Positions 11,123 to 22,648 of a DNA stretch of 64,000 nt are shown piece by piece. Under the pieces are notes generated by a model, which worked only from the letters and a program-made list of their open reading frames with translations, made no database searches and was not told where the DNA came from. The DNA lies in contig NC_091127.1 in NCBI RefSeq assembly GCF_040183065.1, positions 24,905,391 to 24,969,390 on the forward strand, in the 5' to 3' direction. A program made the position numbers and the translations under genes. Position 1 is the first letter of the stretch; every line of letters begins with the position of its first letter. This DNA is from Periplaneta americana (Eukaryota > Arthropoda > Insecta > Blattodea > Blattidae).

Positions 11123-13037
11123 AAAATAAATTTATAAAATTATTCATGATATATAATATTAACAAATGTATTTTTTTATCTTTCATTTCTGTCGACTATA
11201 TTCATGTTTTTACTGAATATCACTGGCTTCTGTCGGATTGTCAATTTATATTAAATGTGTTTTTTCTCTCTTTTTCTCTCTCTTTTTTTTTTTTGCATTT
11301 GTGTGTTATTTATTGGTTTGAATTAAGTTACTATATTTAATTGAATGTTTCATTACCATCCGCATGGCAAAAGTTCTCTGAGTCGTCCGAAGAAGAGATG
11401 GACTGAAAATTCTAGTTTGAGACCGTAACAGGCCACTCGGCCTAATACTTGTTAGGAAGACGACGACTGTATTTAATTAACTGTTCTTGTAAATTTTATG
11501 TTATATTATTGGGTAAAACCACACCGTACATGAGCCTGGCTCTTACGGTAGTGGCTAGAAACATTTTTGTTTTATAAATAGCTAGCTAGCTATTTAAATA
11601 AATTATACTGGTCACGAACTTCATAACCGCTATAATTATTTCTTATAAATTATATACCTTTACAACAATAAAATCTATATCTCTAATTCACAAACTTCTT
11701 CAGGCACGTAAGGCACAGTGATCAGCACGTCAGGAATGCATTGTTTTAACGAGCCGCTGCTGAGACACAAAGCAGCGCGTTAAATCAAGATTACAGCCGA
11801 CATCATTTTTGTCTCCCCCTCCCCCGACGCCTTTCTTCTCGTTTCCAACTTTCGCGCTGCCATTTGCTGCGGAGACTTTTCATCTCACTGCAGTTTCCTC
11901 ACCTTCATTGTTGCCGCTTCCAGCTGCCGTGGCGAGCGTTCAAGACAAGAGCGATCTAAGGACAGTTCTTACATTTCAACTTTACAAGGATGTCTTGACG
12001 GAAGAACTATGAAAGATACAGGAAGTGGAATTTAGGGTATCTATGTAGCATTTCTTTAAATATAACTATTTCCTTACTCGAGTTTATATGACTATACGTT
12101 CAATGTGGACAGACAACGTAGGGATCGAATCCCATCAGGAGTACGTATAGACCTACGAAAAACTTGGCACTAGTCTTACAGCAAGCTTTTTCGTCATTTT
12201 TCTGGCATTAAATTTTACAGAAATTTAGAATTTTCTCCTCAAAATCAGATCCGTCCCGTTATCTTCTTTCCTGGTGTTATTTAAACAAATTGCAGTTCGT
12301 TTATCTGTGACTATTCAAGCTATACCGAAGTAATTATTTAAAAGTATTTTCACTGCTAGTTTTACATTTATGTGTAAACGTGAATAGTGAAACTAAGATA
12401 TATTATAAATTATATTTTCGATTTAACTTATTAATTTAAAATAATAAATATAGAATTTAATTAAAATACAAGAACATAGGTTCACATATGCGAATTAGAT
12501 GCACACCAGTAGATTTTATTAAAAATATGTTGATGGTAGTAAGTGATTACTGATTATGAATGTTCTGCAAATAGAACTAAAGGATAAAAATAAATATAAT
12601 TAAAGTTCAATTTCAAAGATGATTGAATAACAAGAGAGAAAATAATACAGATTAAAAAAGTGAAGAGATATGGATATTTTACAAATAGCAAGATTCTAAA
12701 GAAGTATTTATTCAAAACAATGCTTTGAATGTAATCATACTGGAGGAATATATTATGTATGTATTTATTTATTTTGTTATTCATTTACTTTACTTTACAA
12801 TGATACAGACATAAATAAAAATAAACAAATGCTAGGCCTAAATACAACCATATTATTATAAAAATTGAAAATAAAAGAAACAAAGAAATAGCACAACAAC
12901 AAAATCAATTACAAAAAAGTCATAGAATCATGAGGTTCATGTCTTCCCAGTAGAGATCATTTCGCTCAGCTTAGATAGAGCAGAGCAATGGTGGAGATGA
13001 TTCCTGTTCATTTCTTCTTGGAGGTCACACAGCTTGT
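11123..13037. other. Intergenic DNA, no gene recognised
   Basis: A T/C-rich run lies at 11258-11295. At 12760-12840 ATGTATGTATTTATTTATT resembles the reversed tail of the LINE 3' ends at 6011 and 9105, but too little remains to classify. TAGGCCTA occurs at 12833-12840. Confidence 0.45.
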
Positions 13038-13070
13038 CACCACCACCACCACCACCACCACCACCACCAT
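13038..13070. repeat. (CAC)n microsatellite
   Basis: About eleven uninterrupted CAC triplets. Confidence 0.95.
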
Positions 13071-13245
13071 TAGGCCAGAGAAGACGATCTAATAAGCATA
13101 TTGGTGAGGATTCTTACTGACTAAGCTACAATCCAGTGTAATGGATATGATAGAAATATCTTTAAATGTGGCATATCACGTCCAAAATTATACTGTACTA
13201 TAGTAATACAAAAATAATTTAAACACTAGCTTCGGATTTTTTAAA

Positions 13246-13665
13246 GTGACTATTACACTTCTACTAGATCACACTACTTTTTACAAATAAAACGGCACGA
13301 AAGGAAGTCTTTCAACCAATCATGGCTGTTTATTGCACAATTTTATCACTTCCCTAGCATTTGTTTCTTTGTTTGCCAACATTTCCAACTGCAAATTCTT
13401 TACAGTACTGTAACACACGATTTGAAATCGTCATTTATTTATCGTATAGCTTAGATAGTCAAATGAAAATGGCGGCTCCGTTCAAACGTTTCGGTGCAGC
13501 TAACATAAGTGAAATAGAATTCTATTAAGTCAATTCATATTTTATTATACTAGAGTACTTTATTTCTTCTAATTTTGAATATACCTTCTTCTAATCATGT
13601 AATAGTCAATTAAATCCCACTCGAGTTTTGATTTTCTGTAGATAAATCCTCTAGTGAGATTACTG
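13246..13665 (+). mobile_element. Repeat block YR-1, short form
   Basis: This is the first of four related blocks. It starts with GACTATTACACTTCTACTAG and ends near GTAATAGTCAATTAAATCCC, so the outer GACTATTACA is inverted at the other end. Shared landmarks are AACCAATCATGGCTG and TTTGTTTGCCAACATTTC. It lacks the recombinase-like segment of the later blocks. Confidence 0.7.
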
Positions 13666-13669
13666 TTCA

Positions 13670-14065
13670 TTATTACACTTTTATTACGTCATACTACTTT
13701 TGACCAATAAAACGGTACGAAAGGACGTGTTTCAACCAATCATGGCTGTTTATCCTACAATTTTATCACTTCCGTAGCATTTGTTTTTATCACTCCTTTA
13801 GCATTTGTCTCTTTGTTTGCCAACATTTCAAACTGCAAATTCTTTACGGTACTATATAACATGCTTTGCGATCGTCATTTGTTTACCGCATAGGTTAGTT
13901 AGTCAACTGAAAATGGCTGCTCCGTTCAAACGTTTTGGTGAAGGTACCATTAGTCAAATAGAATAATTTTAGTAAGTCAATTAATATTTTAGCGTGTTAG
14001 AGTACTTTATTTCTTCTAATCGTGTAATAGTAAATTAAATCCCACTCGAGTTTTGATTTTCTCTA
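13670..14065 (+). mobile_element. Repeat block YR-2, short form
   Basis: This has the same architecture as the preceding block (TATTACACTTTTATTACGTC to GTGTAATAGTAAATTAAATC). The phrase TTTTATCACT...TAGCATTTGT is locally duplicated. No coding part is present. Confidence 0.7.
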
Positions 14066-15105
14066 GACTATTACACTTTTACTACGTCATACTACTTTTG
14101 ACAAAGAAAACAGTACGAAAGGAAGTCTCTCAACCAATTATGGCTGCTTATTCCACAATTTTATCGCGTCCCTAGCATTTGTTTGTTTTTATCACTACCC
14201 TAGCATTTGTTTCTTTGTTTGCCAACATTTCAAACTGCACTGCTCTGGACGTCAAAAAACAGAAAATTACAAACCACTCCAGTCGATGCGCAGCAGTTTC
14301 AAATATGACTCACATTGGCACTCAAGAACAAGAATTAATAAAGATCACTGGTCATAGCTATGCATCTTCCATGAAACCCTATTTACAAATAAATGAAGAG
14401 CACCATTCGGAAATCCTGAATAAGTTGAGGAATACACCATATACATCAACGAGTTCCACTTCTTTTACGCACACGTCCAATATAGCATCAACTGAACCAC
14501 CAAACAATAAAACATTCAAATTTAAAAATTGTATTTTCAATAATTGTTCCTTTTAAAATTATTCATGTATGTTTTTTATTTCATCGTCCTTAATTAAAAC
14601 TTTTCTTGTTTATTTCATCATCCCTTATTAAAGCTTTTCTAACATTTGTTTATATTATTTAGGTTATGTTTGTTATAGCTTCTGCTATATGATATTATGG
14701 AGAGTCACGTATCAGAGATTGTTTAATATTAAGATTTACTGAAAATCATCTATCAAGTGACGTTGATTACTGGGATCGGGATAATTGAAGTGGAATGCAA
14801 CTGTTTTAATAAAAATGAAACTGAATCAACAAAGCCTTCTTGACCAGTAACTGTCCACAGAGTTCAATGAAGATTCCATAGTTGGCACAACTGATAAGAA
14901 AACAGCTATTCATAACACTACTGCCATCTATTAGCGTAATATTTATAATGTTGAGATGGTACAAATTTGAAGACAGTTTTGTATTTTCGTAAGTCAATTA
15001 ATATTTTATTGTATTGCAGTGCTTCGTTACTTCTAATCTTTATATACTTTCTTCTAATCGTGTAATAGTCAATTAAATTCCACTCGAGTTTTGATTTTCT
15101 CTAGA
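14066..15105 (+). mobile_element. Repeat block YR-3, carries tyrosine-recombinase remnant
   Basis: The same ends as blocks 1 and 2 enclose a longer body. It contains the 125-codon frame at 14179-14556 described separately, then non-coding sequence with GTCACGTATCAGAGATTG that recurs in block 4. The right end is GTGTAATAGTCAATTAAATTCC at 15058-15080. Confidence 0.7.
14179..14559 (+). pseudogene. Tyrosine-recombinase C-terminal remnant (Crypton/DIRS-type)
   Basis: From about residue 30 the frame reads N-H-S-S-R, then about 23 residues later T-G-H-S, then K-P-Y-L-Q-I-N-E-E-H-H. This order matches the HxxR...GH...Y catalytic end of tyrosine recombinases, with the Tyr of K-P-Y as candidate nucleophile. 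A tail rich in Ser/Thr ends in F-K-F-K-N-C-I-F-N-N-C. The first ~28 residues come from the repeat block and are not family sequence. Most of the protein, including the first catalytic Arg, is absent, so it is a remnant. It could be Crypton-like or from a YR retrotransposon; a domesticated origin cannot be excluded by eye. Confidence 0.55.
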
Positions 15106-15318
15106 CTATTACACGCTTACTACGTCATACTACTTTTGACCAATAAAACGGTATGAAAGGATGTATTTCAACCAATCATGGCTGCTTATCGCACAATTTT
15201 ATCGCGTCCCTAGCATTTGTTTAATTTTATCGCGTCCCTAGTATTTGTTTAATTTTATCGCGTCCCTAGCATTTGTTTCTTTGTTTGCCAACATTTGAAA
15301 CTGCGCTGGTCTGGACGT

Positions 15319-15379
<61 letters not shown>

Positions 15380-16345
15380 CAGACCACTCCTATCGATGCA
15401 CAGCAGTTTCAAATATGACTCGCATTGGCATTCAAGAACAAGAATTAATAAAAATCACTGATCATACCTATGCATCTTCTGAAATCCGATTTACAAATAA
15501 ATGAAGAGCACCATTCGGAAATCCTGAATAAGTTGAATACACCATGTAGGCCTAAATCAACGAGTTCCACTTCTATTACGCACACGTCCAATATATAACA
15601 TCAATTGAACCACCAACCATATTCAAATTTGAAAATTGTACATTCACTAATTATTTCTTTTAAAATTATTCATTCGGAAATTCTGAATAAGTTGAATACA
15701 CCATGTAGGCCTAAATCAACGAGTTCCACTTCTATTACGCACACGTCCAATATAACATCAATTGAACCACCAACCACATTCAGATTTGAAAATTGTACAT
15801 TCAATAATTATTCCTTTTAAAATTATTCATGTTTATTATTTTATGTCATCGTCGTTAATTAAAACTTTTCTAACACTTGTGTATATTAGTTAGGTTATGT
15901 TATATCTTCTGCTATATGATATTATGGATAGTCACGTATCAGAGATTGTTTAATATTAAGATTTATTGAAAATCATCTGTAAAGTGACGTTGATTACTGG
16001 GATTCGGATAATTGAAGTGGAATGTTGCATTTTAATAAAAATGAAACTGAATCAACAAAGCCTTCTTGACTAGTAACATTGCCATCATGTATAATAGATC
16101 GAGAACTTCTCGACGAGAAGGCATTGCTCACTACTGCCATCTAGCATGCATCTAGCGTAATATTTGTAATGTTGAGACGGTACAATAATACATTTGAAGA
16201 CAGTTGTATTTTCGTAAATCAATTAATATTTTATTGTATTGGAGTACTTCGTTACTTCTAATCTTTATATACTTTCTTCTAATCGTGTAATAGTCAATTA
16301 AATCCCACTCGAGTTTTGATTTTCTCTAGATAAATCAAAACGTCT
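15106..16345 (+). mobile_element. Repeat block YR-4, with (TA)n and a second recombinase remnant
   Basis: This repeats block 3, but a (TA)n tract (15320-15374) interrupts the start of the recombinase-like segment and TTTAATTTTATCGCGTCCCTAG is locally triplicated (15205-15270). The recombinase stretch (15375-15500) has D-H in place of G-H and then a frameshift. A ~150-bp part ending in the N-Y-S-F-like tail is duplicated in tandem (15505-15664 and 15665-15824). TAGGCCTA occurs in both duplicates (15547, 15706) but not in block 3. Confidence 0.7.
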
Positions 16346-17141
16346 AGTAAGATTACTGTTGATAAATCAAAACCTCTAGTGAGATTACTGTTGATAAAAA
16401 TTCTGAGCATGGTCTCGTCTTGAAGAGAAATTAAGCTGGGAAATTTGTACCAAACTTATAGCACGTAAAAAATCAGAAATCTGAATGGAAAAGATGCAGG
16501 CAAAATGTATTACCATTTATTATTCACGTCAAAATTAAACTCATGTAGCACGAGCTGATCTCACTGTCAACCTGTAAATCCATTCATCCAAGTTTTCAGA
16601 ATCAAACTCTGGTAGTTTTGTGTATTTAGTGTACAAAGTGGTAGATTTATCTCAGAGTCTTTCGGGTCCCTCGTCGTTCTCAGCCCACAGTTGCTCCGTA
16701 ATGTAAGTTCAGTCAGAGCAGTAGACACTCTCTGCTCTTCAGGCTGTGTAAGTATTCCCCGCTGTCGCTCAATTTATTCTCACAGAATGCCCGGGGTTTC
16801 CATGCCCATATGCAGACTAAAATAACATGAAACAACTTGTCTTGGACTTCCAGATGCAATAGAATAGAAACGTCTCTCGTCTTCTAGCGGCGGAGATTTC
16901 CCTTGGAAATAACGCATCGTAGCATGGAGATACCACCTAGCAACGAACTGACAAAGGATGTGTAAAGCATGTGAAAGTGGCTCAAAGGACAAACTGTTAC
17001 TTTGATTACAGTAACAGTCAACAGTCTCCTAGACTACTCGGGATTCCTAGTTCCATTATGAAAGGTCCCCTAATACTAGGAAAAATAAACAAGAAATCAT
17101 GAAATACTGTTGAATTGATCGAAATGTATAGAGATAATTAC
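16346..17141. other. Intergenic DNA, no gene recognised
   Basis: A small direct repeat (AGTAAGATTACTGTTGATAAA / AGTGAGATTACTGTTGATAAA) lies at 16349-16398. The rest is unremarkable. Confidence 0.45.
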
Positions 17142-17947
17142 AATAGTAATATACGTTACAAGAGCGGTATGTTGACGTTTTCATGTTCGAGGAAAAGATT
17201 GAAAAAGCGAAACGTAGTTGAGCTTTTTTAATTTCCGAGGACATGAAAACAAACATACCGCTCGTGTATCGTACATTATTTTGTGCGAATATCGTTTATT
17301 ACATACCTGAAAGACGAATTTCTAATTAGTTGCAATGAAATCTCCATCTTGGTTTCTGTTTAATGACGGCAACTTCGGAAAAGCAAAATATCTTTCTTCA
17401 ACATTGTTGCTATAAAATGTTTTCTGTGTGTACTATACTCCAGCAGGCCGTGATATACGTCTGTCTTTTTTTCCCCCAGTCTATAAATGCGAACTTAAAC
17501 GGTAAGGTTATGTAATGATTTATTTTTCATTTTAATATTTTAACAATATTATTTATATAACATATTGCAGTAATAACATCCGCATCTGGAATCTTGTTGA
17601 TTTTTTCACGGCTTCCTTAATGTTACTTGTATCAGGAATGCATTAAGTTTCGTGGAGTAGTAGACTTTACTTAATTCTTGCAAATATTTAAAAACAATAA
17701 TTAACATTGCAATTTAGCTGAAATTGCAGTGGTAAGTTTCCAATTTATAATTATTACTATGTTAAACGTCTCTAACAATAATATGTTAAAAGACTAAAGC
17801 AGTAAAATGAATGTGGCGCTTAAGCGGTAAGAAGAGGGAAATTGTTATGTGTGTTACGTTGGGAATACTCAATGTGGTATTTCACACTTACCGCGTATTG
17901 GTTCTGTGCGGAAAACAAGCAAATACGCACAATCTCGCACAAAAATA
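17142..17947 (+). mobile_element. Unclassified dispersed repeat R1, copy 2
   Basis: This is a full-length copy of about 806 bp, including the middle segment absent from copy 1 (CGAACTTAAACGGTAAGGTT to AACATATTGCAGTAATAACATC). The left end is GTAATATACGTTACAAG without the GGCCTA seen in copy 1. Confidence 0.8.
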
Positions 17948-18415
17948 AATATCATACAAATACTAAAACAAGTACTACAATATCAACTGAAAGGATAAAG
18001 GAAAACATTCAGAAAAATGAATGAATTTAGAAGCCACAATGGCGTTCGAGGACTATACCCTGAATTGGTAAAAGAGAATGACGAAGATACTTTTCTTTTC
18101 GGTTTCATATGATTCATTCCTTTTCCTTTTATCATATAATTATTCCCTCTCAAGATTGATCTACTGTATATGGTGGCTATTCTCTTTCCTCTAGCTTCTT
18201 CTGTCAATCATTCTTTTACTCATAGTTACCTTTACCATTGCCCTCTGAGTACACATTAGTACTTACTTCCCTGACCACTATTAAAGTTTCTTTAGATTTT
18301 ATAAGAGTACTCTTCATTTTCCGTTCTCATTCAGTTTCTTTCTTAGAATGTCTTTGTTTTGGGCTTTTACTTCCGGTGTCTTCTTTAATCTTTTCACTTT
18401 TCATATTATTATTAT
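17948..18415. other. AT-rich DNA, no gene recognised
   Basis: Overlapping short frames here have no recognisable domain or splice context. Confidence 0.4.
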
Positions 18416-19615
18416 TACTAGCCGTACCCGTGCGCTCCGCTGCACCCGTTAGAAATAAATATAAAGTAATTACATAATTAAAATAAGACATTTGATCCAG
18501 GGAACATTCGTGTTTGATAGCAGGATAAATCGTTTAATATGTTCCAAATAATTAAAATGCGATCATTTTGGTCCAGAGACACTCATTTGGTGCAATGACA
18601 ATTCCTTTAACATGTTTCTTAATTTTTATTACATGCAACCATAGCTTAATACAGATTGGCATCATTTAGATTTAATGTGTATATTTTATTTTACTTGCTA
18701 TAGGTTTCCATTGAATTATGGTAATAACTTAATTTTAACCCTTGTTTTCTACGTATTCTGTAAATGGCGCTTGGCCCACTATGGTTCTGAACCCTTCAAA
18801 TAACTTAAATTATATTATATTATATTATATTATATTATATTATATTATATTATATTATATTATATTATATTATATTATATTATATTATATTATATTATAT
18901 TATATTATATTGCATCAGAAGTTACTGTAATAACATTATAGCATTATGTCCATCTAGAGAAAGTACACCTTCCAATGGTGAAATAATAATTAATTATACA
19001 AATCGGTTAATTTAGCTTCCGATATTACTTCATAAAAACACAGAAACATTCTCTGTAGGCTATCTTTCATAGCTTTCGATTGTTTCTGTCCAAGGCCCCT
19101 TATAGATGAAGTCATTTGTTTTTTAATTCATTACACGGCCTTAGATGGCAGTTATATTGGTTTTAAAACTCATTTATCTCATTAAATATCAGACCTATCA
19201 AACTTTTTCAAGGAATAAACCTTATCGCAAATTATTTTTAAAGAAACTTTTGTTATGTAACATTTTTCATAAAAATCAATAATAAGCGAGATATTTCGAT
19301 TTATTTAATTCAGGCCCCCTTATAACCCCCCTTTTAAATAATGTATTTTGAATGCCATATAGCCTAAAATCTAAGTTATAACGAACTTAATTTATATTCC
19401 AATTTTCATCGAAATCCGTTCAGCCATTATCGCGTGAAAAGGTAACAAACATACAGACAGACAGACAGACAGACATAAAAACAAAAATTTCAAAAAAGCG
19501 ATATTCGGTTTCAGGGTGGTTAATTATATATGTTAGGACCAATTATTTTTGGAAAATCGAAAATTACCAGAAAAATTTCGGCTACAGATTTATTATTAGT
19601 ATAGATTATTATTAA
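18416..19615 (+). mobile_element. Ancient ~1.2-kb dispersed repeat with internal microsatellites
   Basis: It starts TACTAGCCGTACCCGTGCGC and ends near AGTATAGATTATTATTA. The late part holds GAAATCCGTTCAGCCATTATC and a (GACA)n tract at 19453-19475. This combination is a widespread insect repeat type in my memory, but I cannot name the family. A perfect (ATTAT)n expansion of about 106 bp lies at 18806-18911. A related CCCCGGCTTCGCTCC string is at 56070. Confidence 0.55.
18806..18911. repeat. (ATTAT)n pentanucleotide microsatellite
   Basis: About 21 perfect pentanucleotide copies. Confidence 0.97.
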
Positions 19616-19658
19616 GTTTATTTATACACGCTTTAACATCTGTGGTCAAATTGCGTGT

Positions 19659-20073
19659 TATAGTCGCGTCGCTGTTGTTTCCGGCGTGACTCCTCCTCTT
19701 TGCTTACGCCTCAGGAATGAAGGCTCTATAAAGTCTAGGTAAGTAGTAACGTTCGCTATTTTTGTTCTTTCGTTGCCGAGCTACCAGACGAGGAATCTAT
19801 TTGCCGCACCGTTAAACATTATCATGTCGTAGCTCCTATGATAATAAATCAAACGCACTGTAATTCAGCAAATAATTAAGCGGAAAATAACGTACTTATG
19901 TGCTTTCTGCGAACGCCAACGAAAGAACAAAAATGGCGGGAGATTATATTAAGTATTTATCGAGCCTTAGGAAATGCATAACATCATCAGCAGCGAATGA
20001 CAAGACGCACACGTTTAAATGTAGCCGACCTGCAACGTGATTGGCTGTCGGAAACAAGAGCGACGGAACTATA
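19659..20073. mobile_element. MITE with two nested inverted repeats
   Basis: The outer end TATAGTCGCGTCGCTGTTGT matches the reverse of TCGGAAACAAGAGCGACGGAACTATA at the right. Inside, CGCTATTTTTGTTCTTTCGTTG (19754-19775) is matched inversely by AACGAAAGAACAAAAATGGCG (about 19919). The element is therefore a degenerate long palindrome without coding sequence. Confidence 0.65.
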
Positions 20074-20365
20074 GGATTTGTAGGTATACTAGGAGGCTGT
20101 TGTTACTATTGTTGAGTTTCTGTTTCTATTGTGTGTTGAAGATGGTTTGTGTTCATGTAACTGATTTTAGATTTTGATCAATGTTTATGATATTGGTGAC
20201 TGGGGCGATGTACATTAAGGACGTTATACTAGTGTCATAAGAAAGAACGAAGCAAAGGATTTCTGTTTTGAATATTGCAGTATATGTAATTCGTAGCAGA
20301 AACAACAGATGGCAGCAGAAGTGAATTCAAGAAGTTAATATGAGTTTAATTTGTTCGGGTTACCC

Positions 20366-20755
20366 AGTATTTTATTATGCAAATCTGGCTTTCAGGTAGT
20401 AGCTCCCTGTAAAGCAGGTTTTGAATAATTTCAAAGAAAAATTGTTCCTGAGCCGGGTATCGATCCCGGGACTACTTGAAAGCCAGATTTTCATAATACA
20501 TTCGTTACTGGAGGTACGTTAACAGAAAGCCACAATTTAAGTCACACAGTATTTGTGTGCACTCATAGTTGAGTTCTGGCGTCTTGTCAGCTCATTTGAG
20601 TTGTGTGGATATAAAAAGGAAAGATTGTGACGGTGTCGTGTATAGTTCCTGGGATAGCTCAGTCGGTAGAGCGTTCGCGCGCTAAGCGAAGGGTCCCGGG
20701 ATCGATACCCGGCTCCGGAACAATTTTTCCTTGAAATTATTAGTATTTTATTATG
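20366..20755 (+). mobile_element. Composite inverted tRNA-SINE with 14-bp target-site duplication
   Basis: AGTATTTTATTATG occurs exactly at 20366-20379 and 20742-20755, bounding a 362-bp insert. The right end carries a plus-strand tRNA-like head (20641-20720): A-box-like GATAGCTCAGTCGGTAGAG, paired stem TTCGC/GCGAA, B-box-like GGGATCGATACCC. The left part (20400-20475) is the same B-box and tail region inverted, and a small palindrome links 20380-20400 with 20470-20494. The anticodon triplet would be GCT, but position 33 is C and there is no serine-type long variable arm, so it is unlikely to be a working tRNA gene. Confidence 0.75.
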
Positions 20756-20789
20756 TTCCCATTATTGCATTGCAGCAAATGTTCGTGAC

Positions 20790-21057
20790 GGTGGATTGGG
20801 CGTGTTGGAGACCAAGACAAAATCTTCTCCAAGTGGCCACCGAGGTCCCCCGACTTGAATGTATGCGACTTATGGGGTTACATAAAATATTATCGTCTAT
20901 GTATCCCCACCGCCTCAGAATCTTCAACAGCTGCGAGATCATATCTCCGATGCCATTGAATCCATTCCAGTAGATATGTTGGAACGCGGATCGCATGAGT
21001 GGGAATATTGCTTTGATGACTGTTGTGTGATAAGAGCAGTGCATATGGAGTGTCTGT
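20790..21057 (+). pseudogene. Tc1/mariner-type transposase C-terminal fragment
   Basis: Frame-by-frame reading gives R-W-I-G-R-V-G, then W-P-P-R-S-P-D-L-N-V-C-D-L-W-G-Y-I-K (about 20840-20890). After a frameshift it continues L-Q-Q-L-R-D-H-I-S-D-A-I-E-S-I and ends at a stop at about 21055. W-P-P-R-S-P-D-L is the hallmark of the last catalytic block of IS630/Tc1/mariner transposases. The amino-terminal DNA-binding part and first catalytic residues are absent. It abuts the composite SINE insertion upstream. Confidence 0.8.
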
Positions 21058-21327
21058 GAGGTGTGCTTTATAACATTTGGTCAATATGCAGTTTCCTATG
21101 GCCACTTCCAACGGCCTCATAACGAATATTCACACGTTTATCACTGGGATTGTAGCGCTGGAAATCAATTTACAACACTTTTATCACAGCTACGACACAT
21201 TTCACATTTTATTGTACAATATATATGCAATTATCATTACAACGACACAAGAACTCTTGCAGATAACACAGAATCAACTTAGGAAACGTAATTACAGAGT
21301 CGCAGTTTCACTTCATTTCCAATAGAT

Positions 21328-21358
<31 letters not shown>

Positions 21359-21382
21359 TTATTTTGCTAATAATTGTAACAT
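21058..21382. other. Spacer with (TTTA)n
   Basis: A TTTA tract at 21326-21362 precedes repeat R1 copy 3. No coding evidence was found. Confidence 0.5.
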
Positions 21383-22150
21383 AATAGTAATATACGTTAC
21401 AAGAGCGGTATGTTGACGTTTTCATGTTCGAGGAAAAGATTGAAAAAGCGAAACGTAGTTGAGCTTTTTTAATTTCCGAGAACATGAAAACAAACATACC
21501 GCTCGTGTATCGTACATTATTTTGTGCGAAGATCGTTTATTACATACCTGAAAGACGAATTTCTAATTAGTTGTAATGAAATCTCCATCTTGGTTTCTGT
21601 TTAATGACGGCAACTTTAGAAAACAAAAATATCTATACTCCAGCAGGCCGTGATATACGTCTGTCTTTTTTTCCCCCCAGTCTATAAATGCGAACTTAAA
21701 ACAAACGGTAACGTTATGTAATGATTTATTTTTCATTTTAAAATTTTAACAATATTATTTATATAACATATTGCAGTAATAACATCGGCATCTGGAATCT
21801 CGTTAATTTTTTCACGGCTTCCTTAATGTTACTTGTATCAGAAATGCAATAAATTTCGTGGAGTAGTAGACTTTACTTAATTCTTGCAAATATTTAAAAA
21901 CAATAATTAACCTTGCAATTTAGGTGAAATTGAAGTGGTAAGTTTCCAATTTATAATTATTACTATGTTAAACGTCTCTAAAAATAATATGTTAAAAGCC
22001 TAAAGCAGTAAAATGAATGTCGCGCTTAAGAGGTAAGAAGAGGGAAATTGTTATGTGTGTTACGTTGGGAATACTGAATGTGGTATTTCACATTTACCGC
22101 GTATTGGTTCTGTGCGGAAAACAAGCAAATACCCACGATCTCGCACAAAA
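21383..22150 (+). mobile_element. Unclassified dispersed repeat R1, copy 3
   Basis: This copy is nearly collinear with copy 2 (17142). A ~45-bp segment after the TTTAGAAAACAAAAATATCT position is missing. The ends match those of the other copies. Confidence 0.8.
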
Positions 22151-22164
22151 TATAATATATACAG

Positions 22165-22480
22165 AAAAACTTTAGCTCGCCCCTGAAGAGTAGAACTCGT
22201 GCTCAGGCGCGGATTCCTGAATTGAAATTAATAATTATACAGTACAATTTGTTTTATGTCTACTGTGCAATTATAGTATATAAATTTAAGTTTACAATTT
22301 TTCATTTTTTATAAAATCCATACATAATTTTTTTAATTTAATACTAGAACTATTAGAATTGACAAGATTAGGATATTTAAATATAAATTTGTTAAATATT
22401 CTTGGGCCTAAATTATTACTATGATTAAATACTGTAACAGTGTTGCATTTTGACTCTTGACTTCCAGCAGACGACAGGCT
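22165..22480 (-). mobile_element. LINE 3' end fragment related to the element at 37531-38910
   Basis: On the minus strand, 22395-22420 encodes part of the F/L-G-P-K-I-Y/F-N block found at the C-terminus of the 37.8-kb LINE. The 3' untranslated part (GAGCACGAGTTCTACTC region, 22185-22205) resembles AGCACGAGCTTCTGCTC at 37600. It is 5'-truncated. Confidence 0.6.
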
Positions 22481-22587
22481 ATAGGTGTAGCAGAGATGCC
22501 AATATCGGCCAACGAAATGAAACTAATGTGAGGAATGTTACAACGGGTGTGCTAAACGTGAGGAATGATAAAATAGGTGTGTAGTAC

Positions 22588-22648
22588 GTTAGGTTAGTTT
22601 AGGTTAGTTTAGGTTAGTTTAGGTTAGGTTAGTTTTAGTTTGGTTAGG
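22588..22648 (+). repeat. TTAGG/TTAGT telomere-like tract
   Basis: Pentanucleotides alternate TTAGG and TTAGT for about ten units and then decay. TTAGG is the insect telomeric repeat, so this may be a degenerate interstitial telomeric sequence or an independent expansion. Confidence 0.75.

Noticed and set aside
20641-20720. Functional tRNA-Ser(GCT) gene
   Set aside because: The anticodon loop lacks U33, the long variable arm of serine tRNAs is absent, acceptor pairing is poor, and the unit lies inside an insertion with target-site duplications. It fits a SINE head.
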